Source of the DNA: Acetobacter farinalis
GTDB lineage: Bacteria > Pseudomonadota > Alphaproteobacteria > Acetobacterales > Acetobacteraceae
DNA: 64,000 nt
Assembly: GCF_026240015.1 (NCBI RefSeq)
Contig: NZ_JAPIUX010000001.1
Coordinates: 1 to 64,000 of the forward strand
Reading direction: 5' to 3'
Positions 8,511 through 17,373 of this stretch are shown here, piece after piece. How positions within the stretch are numbered: the stretch's first letter is position 1; the number at the start of each line of letters is the position of its first letter. The position numbers and the translations under genes are program-made. Under the pieces are notes generated by a model. That model did no database searches. It was given only the letters and a program-made list of their open reading frames with translations, and was not told where the DNA came from.

Positions 8511-10364
8511 TCAGCCGGTGAAAAAGCGGGTGATGTGGTAGGTGAGGAAAGAGGCGGCATACGCCATGCCAAACAGGTAAAAGACCGAAATCCACACCAG
8601 CCGCCAGGACCCGGTTTCCCGCCGGATAACCGCGAGTGTGGAAAAACACTGCGGCGCATACACGTACCATGCCAGCAAAGAGAACGCCGTTGCAAGGCTC
8701 CACTGGGCGGAGAGCAGCGGGACAAGCTGGGCGGCGGCATCACTTTCCGAAGCCCCTACGGAATAGACCGTGGCCAGACTGCTTACCGCCACTTCACGCG
8801 CGGCCAGACCGGGGATGAGCGCTACGCAGATCTGCCAGTTAAAGCCGATAAAGGAGAACAGCGGCTGCATGAGATGCCCGATGCGGCCTGCCAGACTCCA
8901 GTCGATAGCAGGGCCGGTGGTCCCTTCCGGCGGTGCGGGAAAGCTGGAGAGCGCCCACATGATCACGCTGAGGGTCAGGATGATGGTGCCCACGCGGGAG
9001 AGAAAAATGCGCGCCCGCTGCCATAGTTCAATACTCAGGCTTTGCAGGCCCGGCAGGCGGTAGCCGGGCAGTTCCATCAGCAGCGGATGTTCCTCCGTAT
9101 CCCGCCGCTTGAGCACACGGGCCACCACAAGCGCGCTCAGCACGCCCGCCGCATAGAGCGCGAACAGCACCAGCCCATGCAGGTTGAACAGCCCCAGCAC
9201 CGTGCGGGACGGCACAAACGCGCTGATGAGCAGCGCATAGACCGGCAGCCGGGCGGAGCATGTCATCAGCGGGGCGATCAGAATGGTGACCATGCGGTCC
9301 CGCGGGTTCTGGATGGTGCGGGTGGACATGATACCCGGCACCGCGCAGGCAAAGCTGGACAGCAGCGGGATGAAGGAGCGCCCGCTCAGCCCGGCTGCGG
9401 CCATCAGCCTGTCCAGCATGAAGGCCGCGCGGGGCAGGTAACCGGATTCCTCCAGCGCCAGAATCCACAGGAACAGGATGAGGATCTGGGGCAGGAACAC
9501 AATCACCGTGCCCGCCCCGGCAATCACGCCATCCACAATCAGGCTGCGCAGAATGCCTTCGGGCAGCAGGGTGCCCACAAAGGCTCCGAGCTGATCCATG
9601 CTCTGTTGCAGCAGGTCCATAAAGGGCTGCGCCCATGAGAACACGGCCTGAAACATGATGAACAGCAGGCCCAGCAGAATGAGCATGCCCCACACCGGGT
9701 GCAGCACCCAGCGGTCCAGCCGGGCATCAAGCCGGGGGTTACGGTCTGTGGTGCGGCGCACGCACAGGGCCATCAGGCGGCGGACTTCTGCGTGCAGGTC
9801 CGTGCCCTCAGGCAGAGGGGTTGGGGCGGGCGGCATGGGGCCATCCAGCGCCTGCACAAGCTTGGCCGCGCCGCGCCGCCGGATGCCAATGGCGGTGACA
9901 ACCGGCACACCAAGTTCCGCCTGCAGGCGCGGCACATCAATTTCCAGCCCCTGTCTGCGCACGGCATCAACCATGTTCAGCACGATGAGCATCGGGCGGC
10001 CAAGCTGCCGCAGTTCCAGCGCGAAGCGGAGGTGCAGGCGCAGGTTGGTGGCCGCCAGTACGTTCACCAGCATGTCTGGCGCGGGTTCACCTTTATAGAC
10101 ACCCAGACAGACATCCCGCGTCACGGCCTCGTCCGGGCTGGTGGCATGCAGGCTGTAGGTGCCGGGCAGGTCCAGAATCTGCACCCTTCGCCCGGCGGGG
10201 GTGATCAGCCACCCAGCCTTGCGCTCCACGGTGACCCCGGCGTAGTTCGCCACCTTCTGGCGGCTGCCGGTCAACTGGTTGAAAAGGGCTGTCTTCCCGC
10301 AGTTGGGGTTACCCACCAGCGCCACACGCAGGGGGCGGGGCTGGTGGGGGGAGGAGTGTGTCAT
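8511..10364 (-). CDS. feoB: Ferrous iron transporter FeoB (617 aa)
   Basis: This GTP-driven inner-membrane Fe(II) permease has an N-terminal G domain with G1 GNPNCGKTALF near residue 18, G3 DLPGTY and G4 NMVD. Two Gate regions follow, with the hallmark cysteine motifs SSFACAVPGIM and LMTCSARLPVY, in a bundle of about eight membrane helices. It is shorter than the 770-residue Escherichia coli protein but typical for short FeoB forms. It overlaps feoA by four bases (ATGA), showing translational coupling. Confidence 0.95.
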   Translation of the reverse strand: MTHSSPHQPRPLRVALVGNPNCGKTALFNQLTGSRQKVANYAGVTVERKAGWLITPAGRRVQILDLPGTYSLHATSPDEAVTRDVCLGVYKGEPAPDMLVNVLAATNLRLHLRFALELRQLGRPMLIVLNMVDAVRRQGLEIDVPRLQAELGVPVVTAIGIRRRGAAKLVQALDGPMPPAPTPLPEGTDLHAEVRRLMALCVRRTTDRNPRLDARLDRWVLHPVWGMLILLGLLFIMFQAVFSWAQPFMDLLQQSMDQLGAFVGTLLPEGILRSLIVDGVIAGAGTVIVFLPQILILFLWILALEESGYLPRAAFMLDRLMAAAGLSGRSFIPLLSSFACAVPGIMSTRTIQNPRDRMVTILIAPLMTCSARLPVYALLISAFVPSRTVLGLFNLHGLVLFALYAAGVLSALVVARVLKRRDTEEHPLLMELPGYRLPGLQSLSIELWQRARIFLSRVGTIILTLSVIMWALSSFPAPPEGTTGPAIDWSLAGRIGHLMQPLFSFIGFNWQICVALIPGLAAREVAVSSLATVYSVGASESDAAAQLVPLLSAQWSLATAFSLLAWYVYAPQCFSTLAVIRRETGSWRLVWISVFYLFGMAYAASFLTYHITRFFTG

Positions 10365-10672
10365 GCATCCTCCAGACTGTCGGGGGAGATGGTGTGCAGT
10401 GCCGGGTCCAGCGCCCCTGCTGCGGGGGGCGTGCGTGATGTGTCCTGCATGACCACTCGGGCGGCTTCAGACTGGCGCAGGGCGAAGCGGGTGAAGCCGA
10501 TTTCCACAGCCATGGGGTCTCTCCCAAAGGGGCCGTAGGCCACAACCGTCACAGGTTCACCCGGAACAAAGCCAAACTCTTCCAGCCGCCGCGCAATGGG
10601 GTCTGGCTGGGTGAGGGGGGCTACGTGGTCAATAATGCCCTGACAATGGAGGGGAAGCTCGTTCAGGCGCAC
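10361..10672 (-). CDS. feoA: FeoA domain protein, partner of FeoB
   Basis: This small SH3-like cytoplasmic protein is required for FeoB function in other bacteria. The core from VRLNELPLHCQGIIDHV through RRLEEFGFVPGEPVTVVA and DPMAVEIGFTRFALRQSEA is a clear FeoA fold. The start is uncertain. GTG 10672 has AGGA upstream and begins at the domain edge. GTG 10744 would add a His-rich stretch but has no good ribosome binding site and would put a Fur-like palindrome inside the gene. A 31-residue tail follows the domain. Confidence 0.85.
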   Translation of the reverse strand: MRLNELPLHCQGIIDHVAPLTQPDPIARRLEEFGFVPGEPVTVVAYGPFGRDPMAVEIGFTRFALRQSEAARVVMQDTSRTPPAAGALDPALHTISPDSLEDA

Positions 10673-10710
10673 GGCTGCATTGTCCTGCTCTGGCGGGTGA
10701 AAGTGCTGGT

Positions 10711-10730
10711 GTTGAGAGTGATCCTTAATT
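10711..10730. promoter_or_regulatory. Candidate Fur-type box upstream of feoA
   Basis: GTTGAGAGTGATCCTTAATT agrees at about 10 of 14 informative positions with the 7-1-7 Fur consensus TGATAATnATTATCA. Its place just ahead of the preferred feoA start fits iron repression. This is by-eye matching only. Confidence 0.3.
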
Positions 10731-10967
10731 CCATTTACGCGCACTGTCCAATGGCGCGCCCTTATGAGGAGGGGTGCAAAAATGCCGTAGCTGGGCTGCG
10801 CAAGGGCTGGAGCGGGCGAAGAGTTGGGGACCTTGTGAGGATTTTACGTGCAATATTTCGCGCTGGCGATTATCAACAGGCCAGCGAAATTATAGACCGC
10901 GAATGAACCGCCCCGACAGACAACCGTTGGTGGCGGCGTAGCGTGTAGGGAAAATCAGGCCTCTTTC

Positions 10968-12791
10968 ATGGATATCCGCAATATCGCCATCATTGCTCAC
11001 GTCGATCATGGCAAGACGACTCTCGTTGATGAACTGCTGAAACAGTCCGGCTCGTTCCATGAGCATCAGCACGTTGCTGAACGCGCCATGGACAGCAATG
11101 ATCTGGAACGTGAGCGTGGTATCACCATTCTTGCCAAGTGCACCTCCGTTGTCTGGAAAGACACGCGCATCAACATCATTGATACACCCGGACACGCCGA
11201 CTTCGGCGGGGAAGTGGAACGTATCCTGAGCATGGTGGACGGCGCTGTGGTGCTGGTCGATGCGGCGGAAGGCGCGCTGCCTCAGACCAAGTTCGTGGTT
11301 GGCAAGGCTCTGGCCCGTGGCCTGCGCCCGATTGTTGTGGTCAACAAGATTGACCGTGGCGATGCCCGCCCGGATGAAGTGCACAACGAAATTTTCGATC
11401 TGTTCGCCTCTCTCGGTGCGAATGATGAACAGCTCGATTTCCCGATGCTTTACGCGTCTGGCCGCCAGGGCTGGGCTGATGTGGAACTCGAAGGTCCGCG
11501 CAAGGACCTCAGCCCCATGTTTGACCTGATCCTCAAGCATGTTCCGGCCCCCGCGCTCGACAAGGAAAAGCCGTTCGCCATGACGGCAACCATCCTTGAG
11601 AACGACAACTTCCTGGGCCGCGTGCTCACGGGGCGTGTCGAACAGGGCCGCGCACGCGTGAACATGCCGGTGAAGGTGCTGCGGGCCGATGGCTCCGTGG
11701 TGGAAACAGGCCGCCTGACCAAGCTGCTGTCCTTCCGTGGTCTGGACCGCGTGGCGGTTGAAGAAGTGGCGGCGGGTGACATTGTGGCCGTGGCCGGTCT
11801 TTCCGAAGCCACCATCCCGGACACGATTGCTTCTCCGGAAGTGACAGAAGCGCTGGCAGCCATTCCGGTTGATCCGCCGACCCTCTCCATGACCTTCCGC
11901 CTGAACGATGGCCCTCTGGGTGGCCGTGAAGGCAAGAAGGTGACATCCCGCCAGATTCGTGACCGTCTGTTCAAGGAAACGGAAAGCAACATCGCTATCC
12001 GCGTTTCAGAAAGCCCGGAAAGCGAAGCGTTTGAAGTGGCTGGTCGTGGTGAACTTCAGCTTGGCGTGCTGATTGAAACCATGCGCCGTGAAGGCTTCGA
12101 ACTGACCATCGGTCGCCCGCGCGTGCTGTACCGCACGAACGAGGAAACCGGTGAGCGCGAAGAGCCGTTTGAAGAAGTCATGATCGATGTGGACGAGCCC
12201 TATTCCGGCGTGGTTGTGGAGAAGATGTCTCTCCGCAAGGGCCAGATGCAGGACATGCGCCCCTCCGGTGGCGACAAGGTGCGCCTGACCTTCATCATCC
12301 CCTCTCGCGGGCTGATCGGGTATCATGGTGAATTCCTGACCGACACACGCGGCACGGGTATCATGAACCGTCTGTTCCACGGCTATCAGCCTTATGCGGG
12401 CTCCATTGAAGGCCGCCGTAACGGCTCCCTGATTTCCGCGGAAGATGGCAACACCACCACGTACTCCCTGTTCTCCCTGCAGGACCGTGGCACGCTGTTT
12501 GTTGATGCGGGCGAAAAAGTTTACGTCGGCATGATCATCGGTGAGCATTCCCGCGAAAACGATCTGGAAGTGAACGGCGTTCGCGAAAAGAAGCTGACCA
12601 ACATGCGCGCATCCGGCAAGGATGATGCGCTGGTGCTCACACCGCCGCGCCGGATGTCTCTGGAACAGGCTATTGCCTACATTGAAGATGACGAACTGGT
12701 GGAAGTCACCCCCTCCGCCATTCGTCTGCGCAAGCGTTATCTGGACCCCAACGAGCGCAAGAAGCGCGAACGTTCAGGCGACAAGGCCTGA
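10968..12791 (+). CDS. typA: GTP-binding protein TypA/BipA (607 aa)
   Basis: This ribosome-associated translational GTPase is involved in stress adaptation and 50S assembly in other bacteria. The G domain has G1 AHVDHGKTTLVD, G2 RERGITILAKC, G3 DTPGHADFGGE and G4 NKIDRGDARP. Domains 2, 3 and 5 and the TypA-specific C-terminal domain (ENDLEVNGVREKKLTNMRAS) follow. Full length matches the family. It stands alone, with a spacer of about 200 bases before it. Confidence 0.97.
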   Translation: MDIRNIAIIAHVDHGKTTLVDELLKQSGSFHEHQHVAERAMDSNDLERERGITILAKCTSVVWKDTRINIIDTPGHADFGGEVERILSMVDGAVVLVDAAEGALPQTKFVVGKALARGLRPIVVVNKIDRGDARPDEVHNEIFDLFASLGANDEQLDFPMLYASGRQGWADVELEGPRKDLSPMFDLILKHVPAPALDKEKPFAMTATILENDNFLGRVLTGRVEQGRARVNMPVKVLRADGSVVETGRLTKLLSFRGLDRVAVEEVAAGDIVAVAGLSEATIPDTIASPEVTEALAAIPVDPPTLSMTFRLNDGPLGGREGKKVTSRQIRDRLFKETESNIAIRVSESPESEAFEVAGRGELQLGVLIETMRREGFELTIGRPRVLYRTNEETGEREEPFEEVMIDVDEPYSGVVVEKMSLRKGQMQDMRPSGGDKVRLTFIIPSRGLIGYHGEFLTDTRGTGIMNRLFHGYQPYAGSIEGRRNGSLISAEDGNTTTYSLFSLQDRGTLFVDAGEKVYVGMIIGEHSRENDLEVNGVREKKLTNMRASGKDDALVLTPPRRMSLEQAIAYIEDDELVEVTPSAIRLRKRYLDPNERKKRERSGDKA

Positions 12792-13177
12792 TCCTTCCGC
12801 CTTTGCGCAAGGTGTGCATCCCTGCCATGCTGGTCTGCCCGTACGGGTAAGCTGGCAGGGATCTCCTCCCTCCGGCTCAGGCCGGGTGGGGGAGACGCAT
12901 CAGGGCAGACCTTTTTGCCAACAGGGTGAAATGCCTGTGTTTTTAGCCGCAAGAGCGATCCGGCACGGCTTTGAAGCCCTGAAAAACAATGTGGCAAGAT
13001 AAGGGTTGGGGCGTGTCACACTCACGACAACCCGCTGTTATTTCTGAATTTTAATTCGAGACGTGACGAGACTGTCATGCTATCAAACTGCTCAGCCAGA
13101 CGGATGCAGCTCGTCATACGACTTCTGGCGTACTGGTCGGGACCCCTGACGTCTCAGATATTTTTGGAGACATGATT
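12792..13177. other. Intergenic region, about 390 bp, nothing coding seen
   Basis: This is the spacer between typA and the secreted Ala/Pro/His-rich protein. It contains an imperfect inverted repeat around CTGCCATGCTGG and AGCTGGCAG (12826-12857) that may end typA transcription. An AT-richer stretch at 13028-13060 is where a promoter for the downstream gene could lie. No open frame, tRNA or known RNA motif was recognised. Confidence 0.5.
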
Positions 13178-13495
13178 ATGATTTCTCGTCGCCTTCTTGC
13201 AGTTCTGTCTACCGTTGCCCTGATGGGCGCTGCTGCTCCGTCTTTCGCTCAGGAAGCTGCTGCACCTGCCGCTCCGGCTGCCCCTGCTGCTCCCGCCGTT
13301 TCTGCACCTGCCGCTCCGGCTGCTGCTGCCCCTGCCGCCGCTGCTCCTGAAGCTGCTGCTCCGGCTGCTCCTGAAGCCGCCAAGGAAGAAGGCGCAAAGC
13401 AGAAAGGCAAGCACCACCACGGCAAGCATCACCACGGCCATAAAGGCAAGAAAGCAGCTGCTCCTGCTGCTTCTGACGCCGCTGCTGGCCAGTAA
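13178..13495 (+). CDS. Secreted Ala/Pro-rich protein with His/Lys-rich tail (105 aa)
   Basis: A signal peptide (MISRRLLAVLSTVALMGAAA, cut near SFA-QE) is followed by about 55 residues made almost only of Ala, Pro and Glu, mostly as AAPAAPA-type repeats. A basic histidine segment with KGKHHHGKHHHGHKGKK follows, then an Ala-rich end. ATG 13178 is chosen over ATG 13172 because GGAGA lies eight bases before it. The sequence looks like an extended, disordered periplasmic linker with metal- or polyanion-binding capacity. No known family is recognised; the function is unknown. Confidence 0.75.
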   Translation: MISRRLLAVLSTVALMGAAAPSFAQEAAAPAAPAAPAAPAVSAPAAPAAAAPAAAAPEAAAPAAPEAAKEEGAKQKGKHHHGKHHHGHKGKKAAAPAASDAAAGQ

Positions 13496-13546
13496 TCAGG
13501 CCTGAAAAGGTGTGTGGCAGGGGGCTTTCGGGCCTCGTGCCGCAAC

Positions 13547-13584
13547 AAAAAAGGGCCGGGGGATTGCTCCTCCGGCCCTTTTTG
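13547..13584. terminator. Strong bidirectional intrinsic terminator
   Basis: The perfect stem AAAAAGGGCCGG/CCGGCCCTTTTT has A and T runs on either side. It lies between the convergent His-rich protein gene and dadA and can serve both strands. Confidence 0.9.
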
Positions 13585-13600
13585 TATGCTTGCGCCTTTC

Positions 13601-14854
13601 TCAGCCATAGCGGCTGATGGAGAGGTCCAGCACCGGAATATCCGGCTTTCTGCCGTGGATCATGTCCGCCAGAATACGGCCGGAGCCGCAGGCCATGGTC
13701 CAGCCCAGCGTGCCATGCCCCGTGTTGAGCCATAGATTGCTGAAGCGCGGAACAGGGCCGATAACCGGCGTGCCATCCGGCGTGTTGGGCCGCAGGCCTG
13801 TCCAGTAGGTGGCGGCGGAAAGATCTCCCCCGCCGAACAGTTCAGAAAATGAGAGCTCCAGCGTTTCCCGCCGGTCCGGGCTGAGGCGCAGATTATACCC
13901 GGTAAGTTCCGCCGTGCCGCCAACGCGGATACGGTTGCCCAGACGCGTGATGGCCACCTTGTAGGTTTCATCATTCACGGTGGAAAGCGGGGCATGGCTT
14001 TCATCCGTGAGCGGCAGGGTGAGGGAGTAGCCCTTCACCGGGTAGACCGGCAGGTGCACGCCCAGCGGCTTGAGCAGCAGTGGGCTGTAACTCCCCATGG
14101 AAACCACATAGGCATCCGCCCGCAGATGGCCCGCGCTGGTGCGGATGGACATGATTTCGTCCGCGGCGGCATCTATCCCCCGGATGGTGGTTTTGTACAG
14201 GAAGGTGACCCCCTGCGCAGCCGCCATTTTTGCCAGACGCTGGGTGAAGATGTGGGCATCGCCCGACTGGTCTCCCGGTAGATACAGCCCCGCCTTCAGC
14301 AGCCCGCGCGCGTGGGAGAGGCCGGGTTCGTGCTCCAGAACCTGATCCACATTCAGCAGTTCGTGCGGGATGCCGCTCTCAGAGAGCAGCTTCATGTCGT
14401 GATAGGCTTTGTCGATCTGCTTTTCAGTGCGGAAAAGCTGGATCAGCCCGCGCTGCCGGCCATCATAGGTCAGGCCGGTCTCTTCCCGCAGGGCATCCAG
14501 ACAGTCGCGGCTATATTCAGCAACCCGCAGCATACGGCCCTTGTTGATATCATAGGCGTGTGTGTTGCAGTTTTTCAAAAGCTGCTCGATCCACCGGAAC
14601 ATGGCGAAATCAATGCGCTTGCGGATAACCAGCGGGCTGTGCCGCTGCATCATCCAGCTCATCGCTTTTATCGGCAGGCCGGGAGCGGCCCACGGAGTGG
14701 AATAGCCCGGAGAAACCTGCCCGGCATTGGCAAAGGATGTTTCCAGCCCCGGTTCCGGCTGGCGGTCCACGACAGTCACTTCATGGCCCAGCCTGTTCAG
14801 ATACCAGGCAGAGGTCACGCCGATAACGCCAGCGCCGAGAATGATGATTTTCAC
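13601..14854 (-). CDS. dadA: D-amino acid dehydrogenase, FAD-dependent (417 aa)
   Basis: This enzyme oxidises D-alanine and other D-amino acids to 2-oxoacids at the inner face of the membrane, passing electrons to the respiratory chain. The N-terminal FAD-binding motif is IIILGAGVIGVTSAWYLNRLG. DadA-type features include TSFANAGQVSPGYSTPW and, near the end, YWTGLRPNTPDGTPVIG and NTGHGTLGWTMACGSG. GTG 14854 is chosen because AAAGGA lies before it and the Rossmann motif then starts at residue 3. It lies four bases after alr, forming an alr-dadA operon for interconversion and catabolism of alanine. Confidence 0.93.
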   Translation of the reverse strand: MKIIILGAGVIGVTSAWYLNRLGHEVTVVDRQPEPGLETSFANAGQVSPGYSTPWAAPGLPIKAMSWMMQRHSPLVIRKRIDFAMFRWIEQLLKNCNTHAYDINKGRMLRVAEYSRDCLDALREETGLTYDGRQRGLIQLFRTEKQIDKAYHDMKLLSESGIPHELLNVDQVLEHEPGLSHARGLLKAGLYLPGDQSGDAHIFTQRLAKMAAAQGVTFLYKTTIRGIDAAADEIMSIRTSAGHLRADAYVVSMGSYSPLLLKPLGVHLPVYPVKGYSLTLPLTDESHAPLSTVNDETYKVAITRLGNRIRVGGTAELTGYNLRLSPDRRETLELSFSELFGGGDLSAATYWTGLRPNTPDGTPVIGPVPRFSNLWLNTGHGTLGWTMACGSGRILADMIHGRKPDIPVLDLSISRYG

Positions 14855-14858
14855 ACTG

Positions 14859-15989
14859 TCATCCTTTCCGGGGATCGTAATGAAGACGGTGGTAGCGGTG
14901 CCCAAGGTCCGTCAGAAGCTCATAGCCAATGGTGTCTGCCAGAAACGCAATCTCATCAAGAGGGGCGTGCGGTCCGATCAGGTCAAACACCGCGCCGGCG
15001 GGCGGAAGCGGCACACCGGCTGTGGCAAGGGGAGTGAGGTCCACGGCCAGCGAGTCCATGGAGATACGGCCAATTATTGGTAATTTGATGTCAGGCCAGT
15101 CTGGAGAGACCACAAAGCCGCGCCCCCCGAGGCTGCGGGGGAAGCCATCCCCATAGCCGATGCCGAGCAGGGCCACGGATGTGTCCTGCGCGGCGGTAAA
15201 GGTTGCGCCATACCCCACGCAGGCTCCGGCGGGCACCAGCCGTGTCTGGATCACGCGGGCCTGAAGCCGGATGGTGGGGTGCATGGGGTTGGGGCGGCCC
15301 GGTGTGGGGTTGATGCCATAAAGGGCCGCGCCGGGGCGGACGAGGTCAAAATGCCAGTCCTGCCCCAGAAAAATGCCCGAGGATGCGGCAAGGCTGGCCG
15401 GGGCGGCGGGCAGGCGCTGCTTCAGCCTGAGAAAGGTGGTGAGTTGGCGCTGGTTCAGCGGGTGCTCGGGGGCATCGGCACAGGCCAGATGGCTCATCAC
15501 CAGAACAACGTCCAGGCCGGTTAGAGCCTGTGTGTGGGTGGTCAGATGTTCCACATCCGCTTCAGTCAGCCCGAAGCGGGACATGCCGCTGTCCACCTGA
15601 AGGGCGGCGGGCAGCATGCGCCCCTGTGCGTGGGCCAGCGCCTGCCATTCCTGCACCTGAGGCAGGCTGTTGAGCACGGGCAGGAGGGCATGCGTGAGGA
15701 AGGCGTTGGCTGTGCCGGGGGGCGGGCCGTGCAGCACGAAAATACGGCTGTCTTCCCCCACACACTGGCGCAGGGCAACGCCTTCCGCCAGATGGGCTAC
15801 GAAAAACGTGCGGCATCCGGCCTGATGGAGTGTCTGGCTGACTTCCTTCAGCCCCAGCCCATACGCGTTGGCTTTGACAGCCGCGCCGCATTCCGCAGGC
15901 CCGGCCAGTGCGCTAAGCTGCGCGTAATTCGCGGCGATGGCGGCAAGATTGATGAGAAGCCGACCGCCTTCCCAACCGTCTTTTTCCAT
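14859..15989 (-). CDS. alr: Alanine racemase (376 aa)
   Basis: This PLP enzyme interconverts L- and D-alanine, supplying D-Ala for peptidoglycan or, with dadA, degrading alanine. The PLP lysine is K39 in AAVKANAYGLGL, and the second catalytic base is the tyrosine in CVGYGATFTA near residue 265. GISMDSLAVDLT-like residues (GRISMDSLAVD) mark the C-terminal barrel. Length is typical. The tight spacing to dadA suggests the catabolic (dadX-like) role, though it may also be the only racemase. Confidence 0.93.
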   Translation of the reverse strand: MEKDGWEGGRLLINLAAIAANYAQLSALAGPAECGAAVKANAYGLGLKEVSQTLHQAGCRTFFVAHLAEGVALRQCVGEDSRIFVLHGPPPGTANAFLTHALLPVLNSLPQVQEWQALAHAQGRMLPAALQVDSGMSRFGLTEADVEHLTTHTQALTGLDVVLVMSHLACADAPEHPLNQRQLTTFLRLKQRLPAAPASLAASSGIFLGQDWHFDLVRPGAALYGINPTPGRPNPMHPTIRLQARVIQTRLVPAGACVGYGATFTAAQDTSVALLGIGYGDGFPRSLGGRGFVVSPDWPDIKLPIIGRISMDSLAVDLTPLATAGVPLPPAGAVFDLIGPHAPLDEIAFLADTIGYELLTDLGHRYHRLHYDPRKG

Positions 15990-16296
15990 GTCCTGCCTCC
16001 CCCTGACCTGATGAACTGTTCCTTTATCATCGTCCGGCGGAGGCTTGCAAAAGGCTGGGGGATGCAGTCTTCAGGGGGCAGAGTTGCGTCTGGTGGCAAG
16101 ACAGGCCCGGGTGATGCTCTTCCGCGCGGAAGCGCAGAAGGCAAGGTCGGTAAGCTCTGGCGGGTAAATTGGCGGGTAAAATGTCACCGGGGAAAGCGGG
16201 GTGTCACTCGCGTGAACGGGGTGTGCCTGCCACTGCCAAAGCACGCTCCCGGCGCAAGCCAGAAGCGTGCATCCTGTTTCAGTGAAAATGCGGAGT
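15990..16296. other. Intergenic region, about 307 bp, nothing coding seen
   Basis: This spacer separates alr and ppk2, both on the minus strand. It presumably holds the alr promoter. A short direct repeat GGCGGGTAAA occurs at about 16159 and 16171. No terminator with a convincing T-run and no small gene could be supported. Confidence 0.4.
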
Positions 16297-17214
16297 TTAG
16301 TAGAGTTCAGGCACGATCATGTGTGCCGGGGTGGGCTGGCGTTCATAATCCGGATGGAAAATACGGGGCGGCAGAACCACATCAGGGTGCGCCACAGGCT
16401 GGTAGGGCACCAGAGACAGCAGATGCGCGATGCAGTTCAGGCGGGCGCGCTTTTTTTCCACGGCCTGCACAACCCACCACGGTGCTTCGGGAATGCTGGA
16501 GCGCTCCAGCATGACTTCCTTGGCGAGGGTATAGCTTTCCCACCGTTTCCGGCTTTCCAGATCCATGGGGGAGAGTTTCCACTGCTTCAGCGGGTCTTCA
16601 ATCCGGGCGCGGAAGCGGGCTTCCTGCTCATCATCCGTGATGGAGAACCAGAACTTGATGATCTGAATGCCGCTGTTGACAAGCATGCGTTCGAATTCCG
16701 GCACGGAGCGGAAAAATTCTTCATACTCTTCATCAGAGCAGAACCCCATCACGCGTTCCACACCGGCGCGGTTGTACCAGCTCCGGTCAAACAGCACGAT
16801 TTCCCCCGCCGCAGGCAGGTGCGCGACATAGCGCTGGAAATACCACTGCGTGCGTTCCCGGTCGTTCGGGGCGGGCAGGGCGGCCACGCGGCAGATCCGG
16901 GGGTTGAGGCGCTGGGCAATGCGTTTGATGGCGCCGCCCTTGCCAGCGGCATCACGCCCTTCAAACAGCACCACCACGCGGTGGCCGGTTGCCTTTACCC
17001 AGTCCTGAAGCTTGACCAGTTCGCCCTGAAGGCGGACCAGTTCACGGAAATAGATGCGCCGGAAAGCGCGGTCTTCAGCATCCAGTGTGCCGCCTGCGGC
17101 GTCTTCTTCCAGAGAGAGCTCAAATTCCTCGTCAAGATCATCAATAATTTCACGGCGCATCTGTACGCGTTCGCGTTCTTCCGCGGACAGATAGCCCAGA
17201 TCCTGATCGCTCAT
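16297..17214 (-). CDS. ppk2: Polyphosphate kinase 2 (PPK2), 305 aa
   Basis: This enzyme transfers phosphate between polyphosphate and nucleotides. The single-domain layout and length fit class I PPK2, which usually makes GTP or ATP from the diphosphate. Walker A-like LFEGRDAAGKGGAIKR lies near residue 85, and the Walker B/lid region is VLFDRSWYNRAGVERVMG. An acidic N-terminal extension of about 50 residues precedes the core. ATG 17214 has AAGGGAAG upstream; a longer start is possible but unsupported. It is transcribed alone. Confidence 0.92.
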   Translation of the reverse strand: MSDQDLGYLSAEERERVQMRREIIDDLDEEFELSLEEDAAGGTLDAEDRAFRRIYFRELVRLQGELVKLQDWVKATGHRVVVLFEGRDAAGKGGAIKRIAQRLNPRICRVAALPAPNDRERTQWYFQRYVAHLPAAGEIVLFDRSWYNRAGVERVMGFCSDEEYEEFFRSVPEFERMLVNSGIQIIKFWFSITDDEQEARFRARIEDPLKQWKLSPMDLESRKRWESYTLAKEVMLERSSIPEAPWWVVQAVEKKRARLNCIAHLLSLVPYQPVAHPDVVLPPRIFHPDYERQPTPAHMIVPELY

Positions 17215-17373
17215 CGTCTTCCCTTTATCGCCACAGGTCATGTTCTGCGGCGGGGACTATAGGGGATGCCCGCACAGGCCGGTTTGAAACTTTCATGACA
17301 TTGGGTGCGGAGTTTTGGCCCTGCTCAGGCATGGTCTGCACGCCGGAGCAGGGCTTTTCATCTCTGGCCCGCG

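Noticed and set aside
10625..10906. 93-codon plus-strand frame opposite the feoA start.
   Set aside because: It overlaps feoA and its control region and has no ribosome binding site or family features.
13250..13400. Repeated GCTGCTCC-type units suggesting a CRISPR or tandem DNA repeat.
   Set aside because: The repeats are the codons of the Ala/Pro-rich protein; there are no spacer sequences. No CRISPR array was seen anywhere in the window.
17290..17365. Inverted repeat GCCCTGCTC/GAGCAGGGC after the ferredoxin-NADP reductase gene as a terminator.
   Set aside because: The stem is real, but on the gene's strand no T-run follows and the loop is long, so I do not list it as a terminator.
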